This document shows, piece after piece, positions 27,952 through 36,614 of a DNA stretch of 64,000 nt. The DNA is from M3007 sp038203695 (lineage in GTDB: Bacteria > Bacteroidota > Bacteroidia > Chitinophagales > Saprospiraceae). Numbering within the stretch: the first letter of the stretch is position 1; each line of letters starts with the position of its first letter. The notes beneath the pieces are model-generated. The model had not been told where the DNA came from and searched no databases. It was given only the letters and a program-made list of their open reading frames with translations. Location: positions 24,991 through 88,990 of the forward strand of contig JBBRDQ010000001.1 in NCBI GenBank assembly GCA_038203695.1, in the 5' to 3' direction. The translations under genes and the position numbers were made by a program.

Positions 27952-28215
27952 TTATTCCTTTCCGGTCATACTTGAATCGCGTGCAATCCGATCGTATTCC
28001 CCTTTCCAGGCATACCATCCGAACAGGCACAATCCGGACATGATCGGGGTGAAAATCGGAATGATAATATACCAGAACATTTTGGTATCGAGCACCGCCG
28101 TGCCGATTTTGGTAGCAACATCAATCTCAGTACCGGCCTGTTTAACCATTAGAAATAAAACGGCCACTCCCAGAAATATCCACAAGAAACCGGAAAAACG
28201 TTTGAGCACATTCAT
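27952..28215 (-). CDS. Small two-helix membrane protein of the acs/MHS transporter operon
   Basis: 87 residues from ATG 28215 (MNVLKRFSGFLWIFLGVAVL); a longer ORF start at 28263 is less likely because it overlaps the next gene upstream within 9 nt. Two membrane helices (FLWIFLGVAVLFLMVKQ and FWYIIIPIFTPIMSGLCLFG) flank a short polar loop, with a charged C-terminus (WKGEYDRIARDS). It sits between the MHS transporter and acs. Small partners of this type accompany MFS and SSS transporters; a helper-subunit role is inferred from context only. Confidence 0.65.
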   Translation of the reverse strand: MNVLKRFSGFLWIFLGVAVLFLMVKQAGTEIDVATKIGTAVLDTKMFWYIIIPIFTPIMSGLCLFGWYAWKGEYDRIARDSSMTGKE

Positions 28216-28271
28216 ATTGATAGTAGCGTGTGATTCAATGTATGAAAATAATTGTCCAGGCAAATGTGCGT

Positions 28272-29822
28272 TTAGTCGAGCACATTTTCATCATTTTTCC
28301 AGGGTAGAAAAAGCATTCCCAGCACAAAACAGATGCCACCCACAATAATGGGATACCACAGCCCCACATACGGATCTCCAGAGGGGTTGTTCGCTGTTTT
28401 ACTGGCATCAAACAGCCGCGTGGCAATAAATGGGGTGAGTCCGCCGAAAATGCCATTGCCAATATGATATGGCAGCGACATCGACGTGTAGCGAATACGC
28501 GTCGGAAATAACTCGACCAGGAAAGCCGCAATCGGGCCGTAGACCATGGTCACGTATAGAATCTGGATAAACACCCATAATGCCATCATCCAGAAGTCAT
28601 AAGAAGACAACCAGAAGGTATTGGTTATTTCGGGTTTTACCGCAAGTTTGGAGGCATCCGCCAGTACGGTCGCCTTTTTCACTACTTTCAGGGATGCTCC
28701 GTCGGTAAAAAAGCGCATGGTCGCGGTGGTAAACGTTGAGTCTCCGGTAGCGGTCACGACCACCGTGGTGTTGACCGAACGCTGTGCCATTATTTCCGTT
28801 TTGGCGTCCGGATCGGCCAGATGGTACATAGCCTTGTAAATGGGACGATACGTGACGATCGCCAGCAGCATACCACTCATCATAATGGCTTTTCGGCCTA
28901 CTTTGTCCGACCAGGCACCAAAGACCAGGAAGAAAGGCGTGACGGCCAGAATGGCGATGCACAACAGGTACCGCACCTGTTCAAACTCCACCGCAAGCGT
29001 GCGTTCGATAAAGGTTTGCGCATAAAACTGGCCGGTGTACCAGATCACGCCCTGGCCCATTACTGCCGCAAATAGGGCCAATAACACCATTTTCAGGTTG
29101 GCTTTGCGGGCAAATGATTCTTTCAATGGATTCGTAGAGATTTTCCCTTCCCGCTTGATTTTGGCAAACATGGGCGACTCAGCCATGCGCATCCGGATGT
29201 AAACCGATACAGCAATCAGAAAGATCGATACAATAAACGGCACCCGCCAGCCCCAGTCATTGAATACCTCGACGCCCAGCACTTTCCGCGTGGTCAGAAT
29301 CACGCCCAGGGACAGGAAGAAACCCAGCGTGGCGGTCGTCTGAATATATGCGGTGAAATAACCGCGACGATGCGCGGGGGCATGTTCGGCTACGTAGGTC
29401 GCCGCGCCCCCGTATTCGCCGCCCAGGGCTAGCCCCTGCACAAAGCGCAACAACAGGATCAACACCGGTGCCCATATCCCGATTTGCCGGTATCCGGGTA
29501 TCAGCCCGATGGCAAAAGTGGAGCCGCCCATCAACAGGAGCGTCAGCAGAAAGGTGTATTTACGCCCGATACGGTCGCCAATGCGGCCGAACACCAGGGC
29601 ACCGAAAGGACGCACGATAAACCCCGCCGCGAAAGTGGCCAGTGTAGCCAGGAAGGCTGCGGTGGGATTGTCCTGTGGAAAAAATTGCCTGGAAATGGTC
29701 GTCGCCATCGCACCAAAGATGTAAAAGTCGTACCACTCAATCAGGGTACCTACCGACGAGGCCATAATGACTTTCATCAATCCCTGGGTACCAGTAGCAT
29801 CTTGTATAGCCGTGTCACGCAT
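28272..29822 (-). CDS. MFS transporter, metabolite:H+ symporter (MHS) type, with a large loop insert
   Basis: 516 residues from ATG 29822. A TTG at 29855 is rejected because it lies inside a -7 promoter element. MHS signatures are SSVGTLIEWYDFYIFGAM at the N-terminus, FGRIGDRIGRKYTFLLTLLL and FVQGLALGGEYGGAATYVAE in the first half, and FGAWSDKVGRKAIMM in the second. This group carries mono- and dicarboxylates, betaines or sugars with protons. Unusually, about 80 polar, Thr/Val-rich residues (about 330-408, including VNTTVVVTATGDSTFTTATM) are inserted where a short loop normally connects helices of the second half. Leading the operon with acs, it probably imports acetate, propionate or a similar acid. 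Confidence 0.85.
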   Translation of the reverse strand: MRDTAIQDATGTQGLMKVIMASSVGTLIEWYDFYIFGAMATTISRQFFPQDNPTAAFLATLATFAAGFIVRPFGALVFGRIGDRIGRKYTFLLTLLLMGGSTFAIGLIPGYRQIGIWAPVLILLLRFVQGLALGGEYGGAATYVAEHAPAHRRGYFTAYIQTTATLGFFLSLGVILTTRKVLGVEVFNDWGWRVPFIVSIFLIAVSVYIRMRMAESPMFAKIKREGKISTNPLKESFARKANLKMVLLALFAAVMGQGVIWYTGQFYAQTFIERTLAVEFEQVRYLLCIAILAVTPFFLVFGAWSDKVGRKAIMMSGMLLAIVTYRPIYKAMYHLADPDAKTEIMAQRSVNTTVVVTATGDSTFTTATMRFFTDGASLKVVKKATVLADASKLAVKPEITNTFWLSSYDFWMMALWVFIQILYVTMVYGPIAAFLVELFPTRIRYTSMSLPYHIGNGIFGGLTPFIATRLFDASKTANNPSGDPYVGLWYPIIVGGICFVLGMLFLPWKNDENVLD

Positions 29823-29852
29823 AAATTTGGACGGAGTATCGGACTGTATCTG

Positions 29853-29860
29853 CAAAACTA
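29853..29860 (-). promoter_or_regulatory. -7 element TAGTTTTG of the transporter-acs operon
   Basis: Reading the minus strand, TAGTTTTG fits TAnnTTTG. Its final TTG is also the most upstream potential start codon of the transporter frame. The ATG at 29822 follows about 30 nt downstream, leaving room for a short leader, so the TTG is not used. Confidence 0.5.
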
Positions 29861-29935
29861 AAATGTCGAAACAAAATCAGGTCGATCCTGCTACAGGCAC
29901 TTGATTATTGGTGGCCGGACAAATGTAGTGTAATC

Positions 29936-30394
29936 TTAGCGGGACGGTTTAAGATGTTTTTCGCACGTTGCCATCCACTGCTCAGGCGTTATTTTAGTGC
30001 ATAATTCGCCCAACAATGCCACCGGCACATCGGCCGCTTTTTTGAAGCGCACACAGCACTTGCCCATATCCGGTTTTTTAGTAGAAACCTTGGCGTACGC
30101 TTCGAGAAACCATGTCAACAATGGCCCTTCGTACAAAGCCATGTGGTAAAATGAGATGTAGTTTTTTTGCGAAGCCAGACTGATAAAAGGCAACGGCATT
30201 TTCGGATCGCAATGGTACCCAGTCGGGTAGAGCGAATGCGGCACCACATAACACAACATGCCATAACCCATAGTGGAAGCAAATCCTTTGGGCAGATTGT
30301 CTACAATAGCATAATGCAAATCCGTGATAACGGCTTTCCGGTCTTCCGGCAGGGAGTTGAGATATTCGGCAGGTGTGGCTGCTTTTGATGTCAT
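29936..30394 (-). CDS. DUF1801 domain protein
   Basis: 152 residues without signal or membrane segment. It begins with the helix TPAEYLNSLPEDRKAVITDL and continues with YGMLCYVVPHSLYP, LPFISLASQKNYISFYHMAL and the C-terminal GKCCVRFKKAADVP. This matches the DUF1801 (YdhG-like) fold, small cytosolic proteins related to the frataxin-like/YdhG group with no known reaction. A cysteine pair (GKCCVRF) occurs in the C-terminal third. It ends 113 nt downstream of the GldN-like fragment on the same strand. Confidence 0.75.
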   Translation of the reverse strand: MTSKAATPAEYLNSLPEDRKAVITDLHYAIVDNLPKGFASTMGYGMLCYVVPHSLYPTGYHCDPKMPLPFISLASQKNYISFYHMALYEGPLLTWFLEAYAKVSTKKPDMGKCCVRFKKAADVPVALLGELCTKITPEQWMATCEKHLKPSR

Positions 30395-30422
30395 GGACTG
30401 GATTTTTTACGCGTGTATTGCC

Positions 30423-30803
30423 TTATTTTACCTTAACATAGTATAAAGGTCTGGAAAATCTCAAATTTCCATTATAATCAATCATATCGATTATAGGCCC
30501 TACCTGATCCGAACAGATGGAAAGCCGGTTTTTACGCTCGTCCCAGTACCAGGTTTGCAACAAGCGAAGGGATTTAATATTATTAAGATTTATATCGTTG
30601 CGTACGATTACCACTTTCTCTTCATACGTTTCAGGATCGAAGGTAATAACGGTATCTACTTTGGAAACTATGCTGAGCCGGTCTTGCAACGGCATGGGCT
30701 TCCTGGCTTCCACAGTCGCATAAAATTGTCCTTTTGGATCGTCTCTGAACAACCCCAAATTATGTTCCACCGGATTCTGAAAACCATCCAGCAATTTTAG
30801 CAC
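30423..30803 (-). CDS. GldN/PorN-like domain, N-terminally truncated
   Basis: 126 residues from GTG 30803; the frame stays open to about 30881 but has no ATG and no signal peptide. The segment VDTVITFDPETYEEKVVIVR, then SLRLLQTWYWDERKNRLSIC and a closing GNLRFSRPLYYVK resemble the conserved GldN/PorN domain of the T9SS periplasmic ring (DTV..FDPETYEEK and the W-F-D-E strand pair). GldN proteins normally carry an N-terminal signal and about 100 more residues, both lacking here. It may be a divergent paralogue with an unusual start or a 5'-truncated remnant. Confidence in the family link is moderate. Confidence 0.5.
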   Translation of the reverse strand: MLKLLDGFQNPVEHNLGLFRDDPKGQFYATVEARKPMPLQDRLSIVSKVDTVITFDPETYEEKVVIVRNDINLNNIKSLRLLQTWYWDERKNRLSICSDQVGPIIDMIDYNGNLRFSRPLYYVKVK

Positions 30804-30907
30804 ATGCGGCTGGCATACTTTTCTTACCGTTTCAATAACGCCCCGAAAGTAGCATATTACATTCGCCCCGTAATAGTGTTTTCAATATTACTTTCAAATT
30901 TTCTGCC

Positions 30908-32902
30908 ATGAATATTCGCCTGTTATCCCTTCTGTTTAGCCTCTTTTTTACCACGACGTCTTACGCGCAATGCTGGAACCTGGTCTGGTCCGATGAATTC
31001 AGCGGCACTGCGCTCAACACGGCCGACTGGTCGTACAATACCGGCGCTGGCGGCTGGGGCAACAACGAACTGCAATATTACACCGCGCGGACAGAAAACG
31101 TCAGCGTCGATAATGGCAGCCTGAAAATCAAGGCATTAGCCGAAAATTATATGGGCAGCAACTATACTTCTGCACGCATTGTAACCAAGGATAAGGTGGC
31201 GTTCGCCTACGGAAAATTTGTGGCCCGCCTGAAATTGCCCACCGGACAAGGCATCTGGCCGGCGTTCTGGATGCTGGCCGACAACAGTCCGTATGGCGGC
31301 TGGCCCTACGGCGGCGAAATTGATATTATGGAACTGATCGGTAACCAGCCCGCCCGCTCGTATGGCACGATCCATGGTGCCAACGGAAATGTGCACGTTT
31401 CTTACGGCAATTATTATGACCTGCCCAGCGGCATTTTCGCCGACGCTTTTCATGAGTTTTCAGTGGAGTGGGAGCCCGGTACGATTCGGTATTACATCGA
31501 TAACATCTTATACCAAACCATTACCAATACCCAGTTGGGCGCAAATCCATGGCCTTTCGACCAGCCTTTTTCTTTGTTGTTAAATATAGCAGTCGGCGGC
31601 AATTGGCCCGGCAGTCCCAATATTAACACGGTTTTCCCGCAGACGATGGAAGCAGACTGGATCCGCATCTATCAAAAACTGGAAGATGTGGCGGTAAGCG
31701 GCCCGACGCTGGTCGAACCCGGCGCGACCAGTACAACCTATACGGCCGGCGATATTCCGGGCACCACTTATACCTGGTCGGTTCCGACGGACGCTACCAT
31801 CGCCAGCGGACAAGGCACGCATAGTATTCAGGTGAATTGGGGCAGCACGGGTGGCGAGGTGGCCGTACAATTGAACAACGGCTGTGGTACGATTACGCCA
31901 TCCCTGACCGTGGATGTTTCGACCAATATCTGGGCAAATCCGGCATTTGAACAAGATCTGGCCAACTGGAATTTCCGCACCGGCAACACAGCGACCGGAA
32001 ATATTGCCATCACCACCACTAATGTGCAGCAAGGCACTAAAGCCGCCAGTATCCAGGTCATTACCGCCGGGGTTAATCCCTGGGACGTGCAGTTGTCGCG
32101 CCTGGCTACCGGCATTATACCTGGCCAGCAATATACGCTGTCCTTTTGGGTCAGGGCGGATGCTACTCGCCTGGCGTCATTCGCGTTTATTCATCCGACC
32201 AATTATACCTGGTACGCCGGTGGCAATTTCACCGCTACCACCGCCTGGCAAAAAATCACCCTTAACTTCACTGCCCCGGCCGGGCAAACGGCATTGCTGT
32301 TCAATATCGACCTGGGGCGTTTTTCCGCAGCCACCTATGTAGTCGACAATTTTGAACTAGGCCAGACGCTGCTGTTACCGATCGAGTTATACGCGTTCAC
32401 CGGGCAGCGTTCGCAAGCACAAACGGTTTCTTTGCAATGGTCAGCATTTGAACGCGAAGTAGACCACTACGAACTGGAACGCGCCGATGGTAATGACTTG
32501 TATTTCAAGACAATAGGTCGTATGCCAGCCACTGGCGACAACACGCGGGAAACCTATCAGTTTGAAGACAACAACGTGCCGGAAGCCACTTTATACTATC
32601 GCATTGCCAGTTTTGACAACGACGGGACGCAGCAGAAATCGGCGATCGTAACGGTTGAAAGTTTAAAAATCCCGATTACCATTGCACCCAACCCGACGCA
32701 AAATACCTTCCGTATTGTGGCGGCGCTATTGCCTTATGCAGTAGAAATAACCGATGTCAGTGGACGGATCATTGAACGCCGTACGGAAACCAACAGCGAT
32801 GATTCATACTCTTTGGCGGATTATCCCACCGGCACCTACTACATCAAAGTATGGATATCGGAAAAATCGCTGCCGGTTTCGTCGATTATTCAAAAACAAT
32901 AG
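30908..32902 (+). CDS. GH16 beta-glucanase with carbohydrate-binding and T9SS sorting domains
   Basis: 664 residues. Signal peptide LFSLFFTTTSYAQ; GH16 catalytic domain about residues 22-256 with the active-site strand GGEIDIMELIG (Glu137 nucleophile, Asp139, Glu142 acid/base) and substrate segments GIWPAFWMLADN and FHEFSVEWEPG. A PKD/Ig-like domain (about 258-335) follows, then a CBM4/9-type carbohydrate-binding module (about 340-485, WANPAFEQDLANWNFRTGN onward), a fibronectin-like stretch (ELYAFTGQ) and a C-terminal T9SS sorting domain (ITIAPNPTQNTFRIV). The family hydrolyses beta-1,3- or mixed-link glucans such as laminarin, here probably outside the cell. Its stop is 3 nt from the convergent gene. 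Confidence 0.92.
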   Translation: MNIRLLSLLFSLFFTTTSYAQCWNLVWSDEFSGTALNTADWSYNTGAGGWGNNELQYYTARTENVSVDNGSLKIKALAENYMGSNYTSARIVTKDKVAFAYGKFVARLKLPTGQGIWPAFWMLADNSPYGGWPYGGEIDIMELIGNQPARSYGTIHGANGNVHVSYGNYYDLPSGIFADAFHEFSVEWEPGTIRYYIDNILYQTITNTQLGANPWPFDQPFSLLLNIAVGGNWPGSPNINTVFPQTMEADWIRIYQKLEDVAVSGPTLVEPGATSTTYTAGDIPGTTYTWSVPTDATIASGQGTHSIQVNWGSTGGEVAVQLNNGCGTITPSLTVDVSTNIWANPAFEQDLANWNFRTGNTATGNIAITTTNVQQGTKAASIQVITAGVNPWDVQLSRLATGIIPGQQYTLSFWVRADATRLASFAFIHPTNYTWYAGGNFTATTAWQKITLNFTAPAGQTALLFNIDLGRFSAATYVVDNFELGQTLLLPIELYAFTGQRSQAQTVSLQWSAFEREVDHYELERADGNDLYFKTIGRMPATGDNTRETYQFEDNNVPEATLYYRIASFDNDGTQQKSAIVTVESLKIPITIAPNPTQNTFRIVAALLPYAVEITDVSGRIIERRTETNSDDSYSLADYPTGTYYIKVWISEKSLPVSSIIQKQ

Positions 32903-32905
32903 ATA

Positions 32906-33988
32906 CTATCCTGCTTTCAATTTCATCCGGTACGCCATCACCAGCGGAATGACCTTGCCGTAATTCGCCATCCCTTCCGGAATCCCTTGCGCTTTCAAAT
33001 ATTGGTCGTACACATCATACCGAAATGCCGCAAAATACTCCGGGTATTGGGCCATTTGCTGGTAAATATTGTCCAGATCGGCGCGAAATCCGGTTGGCAA
33101 CGCTGCGCGAAACGGCAGGTACGCCTCCGGCTCCAGTTGCCGGTAGGTACTGGCCAGTTCCCGCCAGTAATCCAGTTCCGCCGAGTAGCGCAACAAAGGA
33201 TCATTAGAATTTTCCAGCGCCAGATACGCCAGAAAGTTGCACGTCCCTTCATCGGCAAAACCGTAACCGTGACAAAATTCGTGGGCCAGGTTGTATGGTT
33301 TAGTCAAAGGATGCAGACCCTGGTCAATATTGCATTCGCCCGTAAAGGGATTGTAAATACCCGCCGCCCCGAACCGCAACAGAAAGCCATCCCAAAACGG
33401 CTGTCGGCCACGCGGCCGCCCCGGTGTAGGGTAGCCCAGGAGTTGTAATTCCCGGGTTACCTCCCGACGTATATCGTGTTCCAGTTTCGCTGGCGCGAAT
33501 TCCAGCGCGAGCGGCTGGCTGCTATCGGCTTGTATCTGCCTGCGCAAGGCCAAAACCAGTGTGGTTTGGGTATCCAGCGCCATTTTTAAATTTTCGGTCG
33601 TTAGGGAAATAGCCGGCAACGCCAGGTGTTGTTCGATCGGAATACGGCTGTAATTATAACCCCATACCCAGTAGAAAAGCGCAATCGTACCGGCTATAAA
33701 CGCCAGCAAATGGCGACCGGATTGCAGCAGGCGTTGGCGAAGGGGTACTGTTTTCCGAAATAAAAATGACCCGCCAAGGATCAATTTCCAAAGCAGCACC
33801 GCAAACAACAAATACGTAAACGGAAACGGCAGCCAGCCCGGCAAATAATCGATCGTATAGCGAACGCCCTGAAAAAAGCCCCGGCTATACCACTGCTCGG
33901 TCCAGGCAGGGTGCGCCTGCAACAGGGTGCGTAAGACCAGAGAAAAACCGGCAAAGAGAAACCAGAAATATTTTTTTAGAAATTTCAT
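32906..33988 (-). CDS. DUF3810 membrane protein with HExxH motif
   Basis: 360 residues with three N-terminal hydrophobic segments (FWFLFAGFSLVLRTLL, LPFPFTYLLFAVLLWKLIL, LLAFIAGTIALFYWVWGYNY). A large extracytoplasmic part carries NLAHEFCHGYGFADEGTCNFLAY: a His-Glu-x-x-His zinc site with a downstream acidic residue, as in gluzincin-type metalloproteases. The length and layout match DUF3810, a Bacteroidota family of putative membrane zinc peptidases without a known substrate. ATG 33988 follows a short promoter region. It is convergent with the glucanase gene. Confidence 0.82.
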   Translation of the reverse strand: MKFLKKYFWFLFAGFSLVLRTLLQAHPAWTEQWYSRGFFQGVRYTIDYLPGWLPFPFTYLLFAVLLWKLILGGSFLFRKTVPLRQRLLQSGRHLLAFIAGTIALFYWVWGYNYSRIPIEQHLALPAISLTTENLKMALDTQTTLVLALRRQIQADSSQPLALEFAPAKLEHDIRREVTRELQLLGYPTPGRPRGRQPFWDGFLLRFGAAGIYNPFTGECNIDQGLHPLTKPYNLAHEFCHGYGFADEGTCNFLAYLALENSNDPLLRYSAELDYWRELASTYRQLEPEAYLPFRAALPTGFRADLDNIYQQMAQYPEYFAAFRYDVYDQYLKAQGIPEGMANYGKVIPLVMAYRMKLKAG

Positions 33989-34050
33989 TCGGACTGGTGC
34001 TGGTATAAAGGTGCAAATTTAGGGTGACGGTTTGATCGCAGCACCATTCC

Positions 34051-34980
34051 TTATTTATCCCAGCATGCCCCCTTCACAGCTTTGGCAAATTCTACATCGC
34101 GCACCAGGCGCAAATACGAATCGCGGTTGTATTCCCGGCTCGTTGCCGGCAGGTCGTTCTGGTGAATAAAATGGGCCAGTACCGGCCAACCCTGCCGTTC
34201 CAGCGCAACGCGGGTGACACAAAAACAGTGCTGGTCGGTTTCACCCGGATGATTGGACTGTTCTGCCTGCGCCGCGAGTTTCAAATAATTCGCCACCGTA
34301 GGCGCAGTAGGGCGGGTAAAGTTAATGCGGTGCACTTGTGGGTCGTCGGGCAGATAAGTCGCCTCGAATTCATCCTGATCGGTGAGTGGAAAATTATTGG
34401 GCAGCATAATAGCGCCCGTATCCGGCACCACAAATTTGCCGGCCACCTGTGCCCCGTCTGCCGTTGAGAATCCATAGACTACTTTTCGTTGCAGCGATTC
34501 TTCCACCACGTACAGGCGGGCGTTGGACGTGCTGCCGGCGGTATTGAGTTGCTGTTCAAGTAATGGCGTGAGTTTACTGCTGATACTGCGTTCGTAGGCG
34601 CGATTTTTCTGACTGCGGCCATATTGTTGCAGGCCGAAAACGGCCAGTCCCAATACTACCACCAGTCCGACTACGAAATATACCAGGTATTTATTGTTCT
34701 TCCTGGCGTCGGCTTTACGCTCGCGATTGCGGGGCGTATCAACGGTTTTATTGACGACAAATTCGTATCCAAAGCCGTTGGACTGTTTTTCCAGGTGCAC
34801 TTCACAGAGTTCATCTTCAATAAAAAACGAGTAATTCCGCGATTCCAGCACCGAAAAATCAATTTGCACAACCCGCATATTACAATGGATGACCAAATGG
34901 CCCGTACGATCGCCATGGTACAGACCGACCTTATGCCGTCCGCCGCGATTGTCGAGGAAAACCCAACCCATTTGTGCCAT
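34051..34980 (-). CDS. Membrane-anchored protein with FAIM1-like N-terminal beta domain
   Basis: 309 residues. Residues about 10-85 form a run of short strands (RHKVGLYHGDRTGHLVIHC, VVQIDFSVLESRNYSFFIED, CEVHLEKQSNGFGYEFVVN). Their order and signature (H-x-V, H-G-x-x-T-G, F-x-Y-E-F-x-V) resemble the FAIM1 beta-sandwich. One helix (YLVYFVVGLVVVLGLAVFG, about 98-116) leads to a periplasmic C-terminal domain with GAIMLPNNFPLTDQDEFEA and a Cys pair in HCFCVTRVALERQGW. No enzyme motif is visible. The FAIM link is by eye only; the C-terminal part is unrecognised. It shares its strand with the glutamine amidotransferase gene (stop at 35040), 59 nt upstream. Confidence 0.5.
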   Translation of the reverse strand: MAQMGWVFLDNRGGRHKVGLYHGDRTGHLVIHCNMRVVQIDFSVLESRNYSFFIEDELCEVHLEKQSNGFGYEFVVNKTVDTPRNRERKADARKNNKYLVYFVVGLVVVLGLAVFGLQQYGRSQKNRAYERSISSKLTPLLEQQLNTAGSTSNARLYVVEESLQRKVVYGFSTADGAQVAGKFVVPDTGAIMLPNNFPLTDQDEFEATYLPDDPQVHRINFTRPTAPTVANYLKLAAQAEQSNHPGETDQHCFCVTRVALERQGWPVLAHFIHQNDLPATSREYNRDSYLRLVRDVEFAKAVKGACWDK

Positions 34981-35039
34981 ATTGCCATCGTTGAAATGCG
35001 AAAGTGGAATAACGCAGCAAACGGCACTGCATTATGCAC

Positions 35040-35849
35040 TTAAACCAATTCCAGGGACAACTGTTCGATGGCGTTTTTCAGAAAATTCGGAATAATGGTC
35101 TGGAATGTAAGTTGGATCTTTTGCGGATTCGATAAATCGTGGATCATGTGCTCATAACGCGCCGGACCATGCTCTTCCACAATGGATGCCTTGCGCTCCG
35201 GCTCCAGGAAATATTTCAGCAGACCCTCCGGATCGGCTTCCGGGTGAAACTGGGTGCCGATCATTTCCGGACTGAAACGAACGGCCATAATCGCCCGTTC
35301 AAAGTGTACGTGTGGCCGCAATTTTTCCAGGCATAAAATCTCCGCGCCCATCGCATGCAACTGCCGCGTATTGGCATTTACCACCTGATACCGGCGGAAA
35401 TCGGCGATGTAAAATGGTTCCGGCAAATGTTCGAACACCGGCTCTACTTTTCCGCTGTGGGTTTTGTGGACGGGATAGGTGCCGAACGACATTTTGTAGC
35501 GCTGGTTCACTTCGCCTATTCCGAAGTGATGGCAAGCCATCTGGAACGAATGACAAATGAAAAAGCAGTGTTTTTTCGGCTCCTGCCGGGTTTTTAGATT
35601 GAACTGCCACAAGCCTTCAATCAGCGCATAAAAGCGATCGTGCCACGGTCCGTCATTGAGCATCGGGTCGCCGGGACCACCCGAAAACAGGTAAATGTCG
35701 TACGAAAGGTCGGGGATTTCATTTTTGGCACGTACATCGAAATGATCGAAGGTCAGTTCGTCGGCATAGCGGCCCAGGATGTTTCGAAGCATCGGAATCC
35801 CGCGATTTGATTCGCCATTGTACATATCCACCAGTGCTGCACGCAACAT
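35040..35849 (-). CDS. Class I glutamine amidotransferase-like protein
   Basis: 269 residues. The class I amidotransferase triad is present: LFSGGPGDPM (oxyanion region), nucleophile elbow CFFICHSFQMACHHFG with Cys99, and GTQFHPEADPEG with His202 and Glu204. There is no synthetase domain in the protein and no adjacent partner gene for GMP, CTP or aminodeoxychorismate synthesis. It therefore belongs to the stand-alone GATase1 group (as in gamma-glutamyl hydrolases or uncharacterised GMP synthase-like amidotransferases). It is cytosolic. Start ATG 35849. Confidence 0.83.
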   Translation of the reverse strand: MLRAALVDMYNGESNRGIPMLRNILGRYADELTFDHFDVRAKNEIPDLSYDIYLFSGGPGDPMLNDGPWHDRFYALIEGLWQFNLKTRQEPKKHCFFICHSFQMACHHFGIGEVNQRYKMSFGTYPVHKTHSGKVEPVFEHLPEPFYIADFRRYQVVNANTRQLHAMGAEILCLEKLRPHVHFERAIMAVRFSPEMIGTQFHPEADPEGLLKYFLEPERKASIVEEHGPARYEHMIHDLSNPQKIQLTFQTIIPNFLKNAIEQLSLELV

Positions 35850-36052
35850 AGTATTCCATTTTTAGACATGAAAGATGACCTGGTGTACTAAAAAGCAGTG
35901 CCAGGAGCGCATTACACAATAAAAAACAGCGGGTGTGATCGGCGGGATGAAGGTCGTGGTGCTGCGCAATTTTTAACGGCACATTTTGACACGCCTGTCT
36001 GACAAAGGTCACCATTCAACCTGGAATTTTGAAACAGTTGGCAGGGTTTAAT

Positions 36053-36083
36053 TTTGGCAGCCCGCCACAAAGCAGTATCTTTG
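36053..36083 (+). promoter_or_regulatory. Full Bacteroidota promoter TTTG-N19-TATCTTTG
   Basis: TTTG (36053-36056) and TATCTTTG (36076-36083) are separated by 19 nt, the best -33/-7 pair in the window. Transcription would begin near 36090, about 40 nt before the acidic-protein ATG at 36129, and would continue into the helicase gene. Confidence 0.6.
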
Positions 36084-36128
36084 TGCCCTTTAAAATAGTT
36101 TATACATTGATCTTCAAATACTTACAGT

Positions 36129-36611
36129 ATGAAATTTGTTTCTTCTGAAACGATTGACAGCGTTATCGAGACCCTGGAAAATTTGGGTGATGACCAATAT
36201 GAAAAACAAATGGAAGTCTTTGCCGAGGCCCAGCCCGTCATTTTTGCCTGGTTGTTCAGCGAGCAATTCGAGTTATTGACCGAAGATGAAAAAGGCTTTT
36301 TACAATACCTGGCATTGATCGCCTGGCAGTCGTACACCAAAGTAAATGGTCCGGTCGACACGATATCGGAAGATGAAATCGGCGAAGCCGAAGAAGTGAA
36401 CTTTGGCGTTCTGGAAGCCAGCACCGCCAAGAAATTCCGCGATCGTCTCAACCCGTTCTTCGAAAAATATCCACAGGAAGACCTGCTCGCCTTTGCCGAA
36501 GAAGCCGTTTTGGAAGAAGAAGATGAAGTCGAAGCGCTGGTCACTAAAGAAGGCCGGGAGACGATTTTCATCGCCTTGAAAACGATGATCGACGTGTTGC
36601 TCCCGGATTAA
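36129..36611 (+). CDS. Small acidic protein co-transcribed with a helicase
   Basis: 160 residues, strongly acidic (for example EDEIGEAEEVNFG and FAEEAVLEEEDEVEALV) and largely helical, no signal. I do not recognise the family. It begins 46 nt after the strongest promoter in the window and ends 3 nt before the ATG of the Upf1-like helicase gene, so the two are surely one transcript. The acidic surface and constant partner suggest a regulator or chaperone of the helicase, which is inference only. Confidence 0.65.
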   Translation: MKFVSSETIDSVIETLENLGDDQYEKQMEVFAEAQPVIFAWLFSEQFELLTEDEKGFLQYLALIAWQSYTKVNGPVDTISEDEIGEAEEVNFGVLEASTAKKFRDRLNPFFEKYPQEDLLAFAEEAVLEEEDEVEALVTKEGRETIFIALKTMIDVLLPD

Positions 36612-36614
36612 TCT

